A stretch of 64,000 nucleotides of DNA, taken from assembly GCA_029224465.1 (NCBI GenBank), contig JAQXUQ010000001.1, positions 1 to 64,000 on the forward strand. Direction: 5' to 3'. Source of the stretch: Bacillota bacterium. Its GTDB lineage: Bacteria > Bacillota > Clostridia > Lachnospirales > Lachnospiraceae. This document shows, piece after piece, positions 17,087-25,895 of this stretch. Both the position numbers and the translations under genes were made by a program. Under the pieces are notes generated by a model that ran no database searches, was not told the DNA's origin, and saw only the letters and a list, made by a program, of their open reading frames with translations. Each line of letters starts with the position of its first letter. Position 1 is the first letter of the stretch.

Positions 17087-17769
17087 AGAAGATAGGAGAA
17101 TATCTGATCCGGGTCATGGTTGCCGAAGACATCGACATCCTGCGGGAAGACTTCTGTGAAATCATCGGCGAACAGGAGGACATGGAGATTGTCGGAAGCG
17201 CGCCGAGCGGTCAGGAAATCGTGCAGCTCGCGCTGGAACGGAAGCCCGATATTGTCCTGATGGATATAGAAATGGAGACGCTGACCGCCGGTATCGATGC
17301 CGCAGAGGAAATACATAGAAGCAGTCCCGGAATCAAAATTATCTTTATGACGGCGCATGAAACCGACGATATGATTCACTCCGGCATGGGAACCGGCGCC
17401 GTCGATTACATTGTCAAGGGTTGCGATGACGAAGTCCTTCTGGAACATATCCGGAGGGCATACGATGGAACAACCGTGCTGGAAAGCAATGTGTCGCAGT
17501 CCATCATGAAAGAGTATAACCGTCTGCGCAAAAGCGAGCAGTCGCTGGTCTTTTTCATCAACAACGTATCGCATCTTACCAATTCCGAGCGGGAGATCAT
17601 AAGACTCCTGCTGGACGGTAAAAAGATCAGGGAAATTGCCCGGATCAGAAGCGTCGAAGAGGTTACGATCAAGACGCAGATCAAAGGTCTTCTGCACAAA
17701 TTCGGCTGCAGCAGAAGCAGGGAAATTGTAGAGCTGATCAGGGAGCTCGGACTGGAGAAGCTGTTTTGA
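17083..17769 (+). CDS. NarL/LuxR-type response regulator
   Basis: A 228-residue regulator. The receiver domain has the acidic pocket at E15-D16, the phospho-acceptor Asp at about 61 (VLMDIEME), Thr in FMTAHE, and Lys in YIVKG. The C-terminal DNA-binding helix-turn-helix is LTNSEREIIRLLLDGKKIREIARI then VTIKTQIKGLLHKFG, a LuxR-type fold. It overlaps the kinase by 4 bases and is 18 bases before the NagB-like gene, so it is probably co-transcribed with, and controls, the sugar operon. Confidence 0.9.
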   Translation: MKKIGEYLIRVMVAEDIDILREDFCEIIGEQEDMEIVGSAPSGQEIVQLALERKPDIVLMDIEMETLTAGIDAAEEIHRSSPGIKIIFMTAHETDDMIHSGMGTGAVDYIVKGCDDEVLLEHIRRAYDGTTVLESNVSQSIMKEYNRLRKSEQSLVFFINNVSHLTNSEREIIRLLLDGKKIREIARIRSVEEVTIKTQIKGLLHKFGCSRSREIVELIRELGLEKLF

Positions 17770-17787
17770 CACAGCAGGGGGAACAGA

Positions 17788-18612
17788 ATGCAAAACATGG
17801 ACTACTATCAGATTTCGGCAGAAGAACTGGGGAAGAATTCAAAAATTCCGATTTTAAAGCTTTCGGATTCCGGTGAGGTTTTTTATGAGCTCGCGCTTGA
17901 AATGAAGGAAACGATCGAGAATAACAATCAGGCCGGCAGACATACCGTCTTTATCTGTCCGGTCGGACCTGTCGGACAATATCCGATTTTCGTTCGCCTG
18001 GTCAACCGCGACAAGGTGTCGCTGAAGAACTGCTGGTTCATCAACATGGATGAATATCTCAATGACGCTGAAACTTATATCAATGAAGACAGCCCGTTGT
18101 CTTTCCGCGGCTTCATGAATCGCTCCGTTTATGAAAAGATTGATCCGGAGCTTGTCATGCCGCAGGAGCAGAGAATCTTCCCTGATCCGAAGGCGCCGGA
18201 AAAGATTCATGAAATTATCACACGCCTTGGCGGCGTCGATGTCTGCTTCGGCGGAATCGGCATCAACGGGCATCTGGCGTTCAATGAGGCGCAGGACGAA
18301 CTTTCCGCAGAGGAATTCGCAAAGCTCCCGACAAGGGTGCTGACAATCAGCCGTGAAACAAGGACGAGCAACGCGATCGGCGACAGGAGCGGCGCGATTG
18401 ACGCGATGCCGAAAAAGGCTGTCACGATCGGAATCAATGAAATTCTGGCAGCCAGAAAAGTCAGGATCGGCGTCTTCCGCGACTGGCACCGCGCAGTTAT
18501 CCGGCAGGCTGCTTACGGCGAAGTCAGCGGACATTTCCCGGCAACGCTTCTGCAGCGGCACGCGGACGCGATGATCATCACAAACGCGAACGCCGCGAAG
18601 CAGCCGTTTTAA
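17788..18612 (+). CDS. NagB-family sugar isomerase/deaminase with altered phosphate site
   Basis: A 274-residue member of the glucosamine-6-phosphate deaminase family. Catalytic landmarks are kept: Asp88 in NMDEY, His162 and Glu167 in INGHLAFNE; the Asp next to the His in E. coli is Asn160 here. Residues that bind the 6-phosphate in E. coli NagB are not kept. The phosphate loop PTGGTP becomes PVGPVG (58-63), Arg172 aligns with Ile197, and Lys208 aligns with Arg235. I infer a changed substrate, perhaps an amino sugar that is not 6-phosphorylated. It starts the enzyme run of the operon. Confidence 0.82.
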   Translation: MQNMDYYQISAEELGKNSKIPILKLSDSGEVFYELALEMKETIENNNQAGRHTVFICPVGPVGQYPIFVRLVNRDKVSLKNCWFINMDEYLNDAETYINEDSPLSFRGFMNRSVYEKIDPELVMPQEQRIFPDPKAPEKIHEIITRLGGVDVCFGGIGINGHLAFNEAQDELSAEEFAKLPTRVLTISRETRTSNAIGDRSGAIDAMPKKAVTIGINEILAARKVRIGVFRDWHRAVIRQAAYGEVSGHFPATLLQRHADAMIITNANAAKQPF

Positions 18613-18627
18613 GGAGGACTACAAGTC

Positions 18628-19776
18628 ATGCTGTTAAAAAACGGAGAGTTTTATCTGAATCACAGTTTCATTCAGGCGGATTTGCGAATTAGAGATGGCA
18701 GAATTGATTCTTATGGCGAACTTTCGGCAGAGCCGGAGGAAGAAGTTACAGACCTTTCGGGGAGCAGGGTGATTCCCGGATTTTTCGATATTCATACGCA
18801 TGGAGCATACGGAACGGATGTCAATGCCGCGACGCCGGAGGAGCTGGAGAAAATCTGCCGCTTTTTTGCGAGTCAGGGGACAACAAGCTGGCTGGGGTCC
18901 GTTTTGACGGATACAGAAGAGGCGACCTGCCGCGCGATCGACGCGTTCCTTGGATGGCAGAAACTGCCGCACCACGGAGCGGTCATGGAAGGCATTCATC
19001 TCGAGGGGCCGTTCCTTTCGAAGGACTACAAGGGGGCAATGCCCGAAAAACTGCTGCGGATGCCGGACCTTGACCTGATCCGCAGGTATCAGGAGCGGGC
19101 GGAAGGAAACATTCGTTATATCACGGTAGCACCCGAGCTTCCGGGCGTCATTTCGATGATTCCGAAGCTGAAGGAAATGGGCATTCAGGTCGCGATTGGG
19201 CATTCCGGCGCAAGTTATGAGACTTCGATGGAAGCGATCCGGGCAGGGGCCATGGCTTCCACGCATACGGGAAACGGCATGAAGCTGCTGCATCAGCATT
19301 TCCCCTCGATTTTCGGCGCGGCGCTGGAGTCGCAGGATCTGTACTGTGAAATGATCTGTGACGGACGGCACCTGCATCCCGCGACAGTCCGTATCATCAT
19401 CAAGGCAAAAGGACTGGACAGAGTCGTTGCCGTGACGGATTCGATTATGGCGGCGGGTCTGCCGGACGGCAGGTACAAGCTGGGCGTAAACGACGTCGTA
19501 GTCGAAAAGGGCGACGCGAGGCTTGCAAGTGACGGTACGAGAGCGGGGAGCACGCTGACGACAGGACAGGCGCTGCGGAACCTCCGCCGCTTTACGCAGT
19601 TTTCTCTGGCGGAACTTGTGCCTGCCCTGACAGAAAATCCGGCGAAGCTGATCGGGCTCGATCAGCGGATAGGAACCATCAATCCCGGAAAGGAAGCCAG
19701 TCTTCTTGTCCTGAAAAACGGACATGTCGCGAAAACCATGGTGCATGGTCAGTTCGTATATGAAGAAGCGCAGTAA
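18628..19776 (+). CDS. nagA: NagA-family N-acetyl amino sugar deacetylase
   Basis: A 382-residue amidohydrolase. Metal and catalytic residues are present: HTH (56-58), Glu126 in HLEGPF, His192 in GHSGAS, His213 in STHTGNGM and Asp271 in VTD. In NagA the segment THLFNAM....HRxPG supplies the phosphate-binding Arg (Arg227 in E. coli). Here it reads THTGNGMKLLHQHFPS, with His224 at the Arg position. Deacetylation of an N-acetyl amino sugar is likely; whether the substrate is a 6-phosphate is doubtful. The gene begins 15 bases after the NagB-like gene. Confidence 0.85.
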   Translation: MLLKNGEFYLNHSFIQADLRIRDGRIDSYGELSAEPEEEVTDLSGSRVIPGFFDIHTHGAYGTDVNAATPEELEKICRFFASQGTTSWLGSVLTDTEEATCRAIDAFLGWQKLPHHGAVMEGIHLEGPFLSKDYKGAMPEKLLRMPDLDLIRRYQERAEGNIRYITVAPELPGVISMIPKLKEMGIQVAIGHSGASYETSMEAIRAGAMASTHTGNGMKLLHQHFPSIFGAALESQDLYCEMICDGRHLHPATVRIIIKAKGLDRVVAVTDSIMAAGLPDGRYKLGVNDVVVEKGDARLASDGTRAGSTLTTGQALRNLRRFTQFSLAELVPALTENPAKLIGLDQRIGTINPGKEASLLVLKNGHVAKTMVHGQFVYEEAQ

Positions 19777-19795
19777 CGGACAGCAGGATGAAGAT

Positions 19796-21055
19796 ATGTT
19801 GCGATTAGAGGTGAATTCCGACATCACAGGTTTCTCGAAGGAACTGCAGGATATGATGAACGCGCATGCGGTTCTTCTGGAAACGACGCAGAAGGGAGAT
19901 CCTGCGTACAGAGACTCCCTCGGCTGGCTGGACACCGGCATCTGTGCCGGTGAAAAGGAGCTGGAGCGGATAGAGAAAAAGGCGGCGCAGATCCGGGAGA
20001 ACGCGGACGCGTTTGTGCTGATCGGCGTCGGCGGCTCCAATAACGCGGCGAGAGCTGTCATTGAAGGGACCGCGAAAAGAAACGTGTGCGAAGTTATCTA
20101 CGCCGGCAACACACTGCATCCCCGCGTTTTGCTGGAAACGCTGCGAAAGCTTGACGGCAGGGAGTTTTACATCGACTGCATCGCGAAGAATTTCGAAACG
20201 CTGGAGCCGGCCTCCGCGTTCCGGGTTCTGCGGCAGTACATGGACAGCAGGTATGGAGCTTCCGCGGCGGAGCGCGTGATCGCGACCGGAACACCGGGCA
20301 GTTCCCTGTGGCGGCTTTGTCAGGAAGAAGGGTATGACTTTTTCGATTTTCCGGAGACGGTGGGCGGCAGATACTCGGCCGTCACAAATGTAGGCCTGCT
20401 TCCGATGGCTGCCGCCGGTATTGATGTGAAGGAGCTTGTCAGAGGAGCCAATGATATGCAGATGCAGCTGCGTTCGCTCGGGCCGCAGGAGAATCCTGCG
20501 TACCGGTACGCCTGCCTTCGCAGGCTCTTTGACAGGCACGGATACCATATCGAGATGCTTTCTTCCTTTGAGCCGGAGCTGCGATACTTCTATCTGTGGT
20601 GGAAGCAGCTGTTTGCGGAAAGCGAAGGTAAAGACGGAAAAGGTATTTTCCCGGTCACCGGCGAATTCTCCGAAGAGCTGCATTCGACCGGGCAGTATAT
20701 TCAGGACGGGCCGCCGGCTATATTTGAGACATTTCTGGATTTCCGGCGGCAGCAGGACAGTTTTGTCATAGAGCCGGATTCACGCAAAGATGATCTGGAC
20801 TATCTGAACGGCCTCGATTTTTACAATATCAACAAAGCCGCGCAGCAGGCGACAATCAAGGCGCACAGCGAAAAGCTTCCGGTCATGACAATTTCGGCAG
20901 ACGCTCCGGATGCGTATCATTTCGGACAGCTCTTTTATTTCTTTGAGTTCGCCTGCGCTCTCTCGTGCGGAATTCTCGGAGTGAATCCGTTTGACCAGCC
21001 GGGAGTAGAGGCTTACAAACAGCGGATGTTTAAACTACTTGGCAAATCGAAATGA
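19796..21055 (+). CDS. Glucose-6-phosphate isomerase family protein with altered phosphate loop
   Basis: A 419-residue Pgi homologue of the Bacillus type. Active-site sequence is well kept: IGVGGSNNAARA (76-87), GGRYSAVTNVGLLP, FYLWWKQLFAESEGKDGKG, the catalytic region HSTGQYIQDG, and NPFDQPGVEAYKQRMF. The phosphate-binding loop, ISKSGTTTEP in Bacillus Pgi, is IAKNFETLEP here (129-138): Ser to Ala, Ser to Asn and Thr to Glu. A Glu in that loop should repel a phosphate. An aldose-ketose isomerase of another sugar is the best reading. Start ATG 19796 is chosen by position after nagA. Confidence 0.85.
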   Translation: MLRLEVNSDITGFSKELQDMMNAHAVLLETTQKGDPAYRDSLGWLDTGICAGEKELERIEKKAAQIRENADAFVLIGVGGSNNAARAVIEGTAKRNVCEVIYAGNTLHPRVLLETLRKLDGREFYIDCIAKNFETLEPASAFRVLRQYMDSRYGASAAERVIATGTPGSSLWRLCQEEGYDFFDFPETVGGRYSAVTNVGLLPMAAAGIDVKELVRGANDMQMQLRSLGPQENPAYRYACLRRLFDRHGYHIEMLSSFEPELRYFYLWWKQLFAESEGKDGKGIFPVTGEFSEELHSTGQYIQDGPPAIFETFLDFRRQQDSFVIEPDSRKDDLDYLNGLDFYNINKAAQQATIKAHSEKLPVMTISADAPDAYHFGQLFYFFEFACALSCGILGVNPFDQPGVEAYKQRMFKLLGKSK

Positions 21056-21086
21056 GCGGCGCAGGCTTTGGAAAGGAACGCAGCGA

Positions 21087-22262
21087 ATGAGTGAAGCAGG
21101 GAAAGAAACTGTTCTGATTGTACACGGCGGCGGACCGACAGCCGTCATGAACGCCTCTCTTTACGGAGCGGTGATGGAAGCACGGCAAAACAAATCCGCC
21201 TACAGAATTCTCGCCGCGAAGAACGGAACCGGAGGGCTCCTGCGGGAAGAGTTCATCGATCTTACGGATGTGCCGGAAGACAGACTGCAACTTCTGTTAA
21301 AGACACCGGGCAGCGCGATCGGAACGTCCAGAGATCAGCTGGAACCACCGGAATATGAGGCTATGGTACGGATTCTCGAAAAACATCAGATCGGCGGCGT
21401 CCTTATGAACGGCGGCAACGGCACGATGGATACCTGTGGCAAGCTCCATAAAACCTGCCGGGCGCTGCAGAAAGACATCCTTGTCATGGGAATTCCCAAG
21501 ACCATGGATAATGACCTGGCGATTACGGATCACAGCCCGGGATACGGGAGCGCAGCGAGATATATTGCGCAGAGTACGAGGGAACTTGCAGCGGATATCA
21601 AAGGTCTTCCGATTCATGTCGTCGTGCTGGAGGTTTCCGGCAGGAACGCGGGATGGATCGCGGCAGCCAGCGCTCTTGCTGCGGATGGAAATGCGCCGGG
21701 ACCGGATCTGATCTATCTGCCGGAGCGGGCGTTCGATGAGGAACGGTTTATTCAGGATGTCAGCCGTCTATTAAAGGTCAAGAAGGGAATTCTGGTGGTC
21801 GCCAGCGAAGGCCTCAAAGACAAAGAAGGTAAGCCGATTGTCGAACCGGTTTTTCAGGTTGGAAGATCAACGTATTTCGGCGATGTGGGAACGCACCTCG
21901 CGAATGTGGTGATCCGGCGGCTCGGATACAAAGCCCGCGGCGAAAAGCCGGGTCTTCTCGGAAGATGTTCGGTTCTGCTGCAGAGCAAGGTTGACCTTGA
22001 AGAAGCGGAGCTTGCCGGAACACTGGCCTGCCGGGCGCTCCTGCAGGGAAAGACCGGCAAAATGGTCGGCTTCCGCCGTGTCTCCACGAAGCCTTACAAA
22101 GTAGTTCCGCTTCTGATCGATATTGATGAGGTCATGATGCATGAGAAGAAACTGCCGGACGCGTATATCAACGCGGAGGGAAACGGTGTTACACAGCAGT
22201 TCACGGATTGGGCAAGGCCTTTGATCGGGGGAGACCTTGGCGAGATGATTTCGTTCAACTGA
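21087..22262 (+). CDS. Phosphofructokinase (PfkA superfamily), substrate uncertain
   Basis: A 391-residue PfkA-fold kinase that would phosphorylate O1 of a ketose or ketose phosphate. The phosphoryl site reads GGNGTMD (109-115) and PKTMDND (137-143). The E. coli positions 104/124 are therefore Gly/Lys, a pair seen in ATP-using plant and trypanosome enzymes; PPi-using ones have Asp/Lys. The sugar-binding MGR is SGR (184-186). The Arg pair in the C-terminal half (KARGEKPGLLGRC) is kept. ATG 21087 with aaagga is preferred over the upstream reading from 21039. Confidence 0.85.
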   Translation: MSEAGKETVLIVHGGGPTAVMNASLYGAVMEARQNKSAYRILAAKNGTGGLLREEFIDLTDVPEDRLQLLLKTPGSAIGTSRDQLEPPEYEAMVRILEKHQIGGVLMNGGNGTMDTCGKLHKTCRALQKDILVMGIPKTMDNDLAITDHSPGYGSAARYIAQSTRELAADIKGLPIHVVVLEVSGRNAGWIAAASALAADGNAPGPDLIYLPERAFDEERFIQDVSRLLKVKKGILVVASEGLKDKEGKPIVEPVFQVGRSTYFGDVGTHLANVVIRRLGYKARGEKPGLLGRCSVLLQSKVDLEEAELAGTLACRALLQGKTGKMVGFRRVSTKPYKVVPLLIDIDEVMMHEKKLPDAYINAEGNGVTQQFTDWARPLIGGDLGEMISFN

Positions 22263-22276
22263 AGGGAGGATTACAT

Positions 22277-23431
22277 ATGCTTGTTCCGATGAGAGCAATT
22301 CTGGAAGCGGCAGACAAGGGAAATTACGCGCAGGGCGCTTTCAATGTTAACGCGGTCTGTCAGATCAAGGCTGCGGTCGAAGTGCATGAGATGCTGAGAA
22401 GCCCGGCGCTTTTGCAGGGGGCGGACCTGGCAAACGGCTTTATGGGCGGCTGCGCGGAGTTTGCGCATTCCACGCTGGAAGACAAGAAAAAAGGCGCGAA
22501 AAACATCGCGGATGCCGTCAGAAAATACGGACAGGACAGCAGGATTCCGGTTGCGATTCATCTGGATCACGGCAGAGATTTTGACTCCTGTGTGGCAGCG
22601 GTGGAAGGCGGATATACGTCTGTAATGATTGATGGCAGCGCACTGCCGTACGAGGAGAATGTCGAGCTTACGAGAGAGGTTGTAAAATACGCGCATGCGC
22701 GCGGCGTTACCGTGGAAGGCGAACTCGGGGTTCTTGCCGGTGTCGAGGATGATGTATTCGCGGAGACATCGACATATACGAATCCTCTGACAGCCATTGA
22801 CTTTTTCCGGAAAACCGGATGCGACGCGCTTGCAATCAGTTACGGGACAAAACACGGTGCCAACAAGGGAAAAGACGCGAAAATCCGTAAGGAGATCGTC
22901 ATCGCCATCAAGGAGTGCATGCGGCATGAGCATATTGACGGCTTTCTGGTAAGCCATGGCTCTTCGACCGTCCCGGAATATATCGTTACGGAGCTGAACG
23001 CTCTCGGCGGCAAAATCACAAATGCCTATGGCATTGATGTCAATCAGCTGGTGGAAGTTTCTCACTGCGGCATTAACAAAATCAATGTAGATACGGACCT
23101 TCGCCTTGCGGTTACAAGAAATCTGCGGGAGCTTTTCACGCTTGATCCGTCGCTGCAGGGCAGCGCGTCAATCGGCGGCGTCTATGAGCTTCTGATGAAA
23201 AATCCGGAGAAATTTGATCCGCGCGTTTTCTTTGTGCCGCTGATGGATATGGTTATGTACGGAAACGAGAAGGACGAGGATGTGCAGCGGCTTGCATGCG
23301 CCGTCGAAGACGGCGTCAAAGAAGCGCTCGCGCCGCTGATCGTCAAATTCGGCAGTTACGGGAAGGCGGCGCAGGTTGAGCCGGTTTCCCTGGAAGAAAT
23401 GGCGCAGAGATATCAGAAGGCAGGTATATAA
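22277..23431 (+). CDS. Class II fructose-bisphosphate aldolase family protein
   Basis: A 384-residue zinc aldolase. Zinc and catalytic motifs are HLDHGRDFD, VEGELGVLAG, SYGTKHGANKG, LVSHGSST and KINVDTDLR. It is longer than the 285-310 residues of common clostridial class II aldolases, with an extended N-terminal region. HGGS of typical members reads HGSS here. It would split a ketose 1,6-bisphosphate or analogue into dihydroxyacetone phosphate and an aldehyde. ATG 22277 is preceded by agggagg and lies 14 bases after the kinase gene. Confidence 0.87.
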   Translation: MLVPMRAILEAADKGNYAQGAFNVNAVCQIKAAVEVHEMLRSPALLQGADLANGFMGGCAEFAHSTLEDKKKGAKNIADAVRKYGQDSRIPVAIHLDHGRDFDSCVAAVEGGYTSVMIDGSALPYEENVELTREVVKYAHARGVTVEGELGVLAGVEDDVFAETSTYTNPLTAIDFFRKTGCDALAISYGTKHGANKGKDAKIRKEIVIAIKECMRHEHIDGFLVSHGSSTVPEYIVTELNALGGKITNAYGIDVNQLVEVSHCGINKINVDTDLRLAVTRNLRELFTLDPSLQGSASIGGVYELLMKNPEKFDPRVFFVPLMDMVMYGNEKDEDVQRLACAVEDGVKEALAPLIVKFGSYGKAAQVEPVSLEEMAQRYQKAGI

Positions 23432-23502
23432 GAAAAGCGCAGGCTGTTATGTTTTGGCGGCGATGCGGTGAAGACTTTGCAATCATCAGGAGGATGGGCT
23501 AC

Positions 23503-25029
23503 ATGAAACACTTTGAATTTGAATACGGACAGGGAACGCTGGGCGCGGATCTTCCGGATACAACGGACGTTTTTATTCCGGGAGAAACTGTGGCGGACCC
23601 GCCTTTTATTCCGGAGGATCAGCTGGAGGCCGCGTACAAGGAAAGTCTCGCGCATCCGATCGGCATGCCGAGGGTTTCGGAGCTCGTACATAAGGGATCA
23701 AAAGTAGTATTCATCGTACCGGACAGAGTAAAAGGCGGAGAGCAGCCGACCAGTCACAGGAAGCTTTCGATCCGCTATATTCTCGAGGAGCTCTACAGCG
23801 CAGGCGTTGAGAAGAAGGACATCCTGTTCATCATTTCCAACGGCCTGCATCCGAGAAGCAAACCGGAGGACGCGCTCGCGATTTTCGGACCGGAGCTGTA
23901 TAATGAATTCTGGCACAGCGGCCAGATCATCAGCCATGATTCGGAAGACAAGGAACACATGGTGGATCTGGGGACCACGAAGCGCGGCGACAAGGTGCAC
24001 ATGAACCGGTTTGTTTTTGAGGCGGATCTGCCGATCCTGATCGGCCACGTGCAGGGCAATCCTTACGGCGGATATTCGGGCGGATACAAGCACAGCGCGA
24101 CCGGGATTACGGACTGGGAATGTATCGGTGCGCACCATGTGCCTTCGGTCATGCATCAGCCGGATTTCACGCCGGTCAACAACGGCTCTCTCATGCGGCA
24201 TAAGTTCAATGAGATCAGCATGCACATGGAAGAGAAGATGGGACATCCGTTCTTCTGCTGCGACGCGGTTCTGGATTCAAAATCGCGGCAGATCGCGATT
24301 TTCTCGGGATACGCGAAAGAGATGATGCCGCAGTCGTGGAAGATTGCGGACAAGCGGACTTACGTGCACTGGGCGGAGAAGAAATACGACGTGCTCGTTT
24401 TCGGTATGCCGCAGAAATTCCACTATGGCGACGGCATGGGGACAAATCCGATCATGATGATGCAGGCGCTCTCCGCGCAGGTTCTGCGGTTCCGCCGTGT
24501 CATGAGTGATCACTGCGTCATTCTCTGCGCGTCCACCTGCAACGGATATTTCCACGACGAGCTCTGGCCGTATCTGCGGGAGCTTTACGATATGTTCCAG
24601 AAGGACCATATGAATACGCTTCCTGATATGAACCGCTATGGCGAATACTTTGCGACAAACGAGGAGTACATCCGCAAATACCGCTTTACCAATGCGTTCC
24701 ATCCGTTCCACGGTTTCTCGATGATGAGCTGCGGACACATCGCGGAAATGAATACCAGCGCGATCTACATCGTCGGCGCGCAGGAGCCCGGGTACGCAAG
24801 AGGCATGGGACTGAAGACACGGGCGACGTTTGAAGAAGCGCTTGAAGACGCGAAGAAGAAATATGTCGGCGCGAATCCGAATATTCTGGCACTGCCGCGG
24901 ACATTCAAGACAGCATCCGTACATCTTTGCATGAAAGATGCGGGCCTGGACTGCATGGACGCGTATGGAAATCATCCCGGAGAAGCGAAATTCGGCAGCG
25001 GGGAAGCTGCGGAAGGGGATATGGTCTGA
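23503..25029 (+). CDS. LarA-family (DUF2088) nickel-pincer racemase/epimerase homologue
   Basis: A 508-residue LarA homologue. LarA uses a nickel-pincer nucleotide to racemise lactate; relatives act on malate, gluconate and other 2-hydroxyacids. The His of NGLHPR (His116) matches the first catalytic His, and Lys196 in YSGGYKHSATG matches the pincer-attachment Lys. Ten residues before that Lys, where L. plantarum LarA has its second catalytic His174, this protein has Asn186 (VQGNPYGGYSGG). The protein also has a long C-terminal part. larB, larC and larE are not in the window. ATG 23503 follows caggagg. Confidence 0.82.
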   Translation: MKHFEFEYGQGTLGADLPDTTDVFIPGETVADPPFIPEDQLEAAYKESLAHPIGMPRVSELVHKGSKVVFIVPDRVKGGEQPTSHRKLSIRYILEELYSAGVEKKDILFIISNGLHPRSKPEDALAIFGPELYNEFWHSGQIISHDSEDKEHMVDLGTTKRGDKVHMNRFVFEADLPILIGHVQGNPYGGYSGGYKHSATGITDWECIGAHHVPSVMHQPDFTPVNNGSLMRHKFNEISMHMEEKMGHPFFCCDAVLDSKSRQIAIFSGYAKEMMPQSWKIADKRTYVHWAEKKYDVLVFGMPQKFHYGDGMGTNPIMMMQALSAQVLRFRRVMSDHCVILCASTCNGYFHDELWPYLRELYDMFQKDHMNTLPDMNRYGEYFATNEEYIRKYRFTNAFHPFHGFSMMSCGHIAEMNTSAIYIVGAQEPGYARGMGLKTRATFEEALEDAKKKYVGANPNILALPRTFKTASVHLCMKDAGLDCMDAYGNHPGEAKFGSGEAAEGDMV

Positions 25030-25880
25030 TGAAACATATTTTACTGAATTTAAAGCGTTTTGATGTACCTTCGGAGCTCGGGGGTGTCAACAGACTAGCG
25101 CCTGTCACGGACTGGGCAGGTGAAATAGTCAGGAAGACGCAGGACGAACTCGGCGGATATGATCCGAAAGAGGTGGAATTCATTGATTTTATGCCGGAGG
25201 CGCACATTCAGAATGCCGTGAAAGCGCTCTGTGAAGGGAGCGCACTGCAGATCGGCAGCCAGGGTATTTTCCGAAGTGATGTGACACCGGGCGGTAATTT
25301 CGGCGCCTTCACGACAAATCTTCCCGCGGCGGCAGTCAAGGCACTTGGCGCGAAAGCTGCTCTGATCGGACACTGCGAAGAGAGAAACGATAAAAAGGAG
25401 ATTCTTGCGGCGGCCGGTGTAACCGGGAATGCTGCGGCGGATGTCGTGAATAAGCTGCTGAATGAAGAAATTCTTCGCGCGCAGGCCAGAGGACTCAAGG
25501 TTGTTTACTGCATCGGCGAGACTTCAGAAGAACAGGAGCGCTGGCAGGAAGTGCTTGGCGCGCAGCTGGACAAGGGACTTGCGGGTGCGGATAAAAAGAG
25601 CATTGTCATCGCCTATGAACCGGTGTGGAGTATCGGACCCGGGAAGACACCTGCCGGGAAGGACTACATCACGATGATCGCCCGTTTTGTAAAGGAAAGA
25701 ACAGGCGGAATCGATGTTGTTTACGGCGGCGGACTCAAGAAAGATAATGCCGCGATGCTGGCATCGATCCCCGAAATCGACGGCGGGCTGATTGCCTTGA
25801 CCCGTTTTCAGGGAGAGATCGGTTTTTATCCGGATGAATATCTGGAAATCATCAGAATCTATCTGAACGCGGCAGTCTGA
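25029..25880 (+). CDS. Triose-phosphate isomerase family protein
   Basis: A 283-residue TIM-barrel isomerase, about 30 residues longer than usual. The catalytic set is present: Asn and Lys in LNLKRFD (common form NWKMN), His in GHCEER, Glu in AYEPVWSIG, and the phosphate-binding YGGGLKKDNA. Changes from the norm are Ser to Cys and Arg to Glu in GHSERR, and Ser to Gly in YGGS. It overlaps the LarA-like stop by one base (TGATG). It may interconvert triose phosphates or act as a tetrose-phosphate isomerase, as some paralogues do. Confidence 0.85.
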   Translation: MKHILLNLKRFDVPSELGGVNRLAPVTDWAGEIVRKTQDELGGYDPKEVEFIDFMPEAHIQNAVKALCEGSALQIGSQGIFRSDVTPGGNFGAFTTNLPAAAVKALGAKAALIGHCEERNDKKEILAAAGVTGNAAADVVNKLLNEEILRAQARGLKVVYCIGETSEEQERWQEVLGAQLDKGLAGADKKSIVIAYEPVWSIGPGKTPAGKDYITMIARFVKERTGGIDVVYGGGLKKDNAAMLASIPEIDGGLIALTRFQGEIGFYPDEYLEIIRIYLNAAV

Positions 25881-25895
25881 ACGACAGGTGGAAAC

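Noticed and set aside
18634-20061. Minus-strand open frame of 475 codons opposite nagA and the Pgi-like gene
   Set aside because: Both plus-strand genes have clear family motifs and operon spacing; the antisense reading has none.
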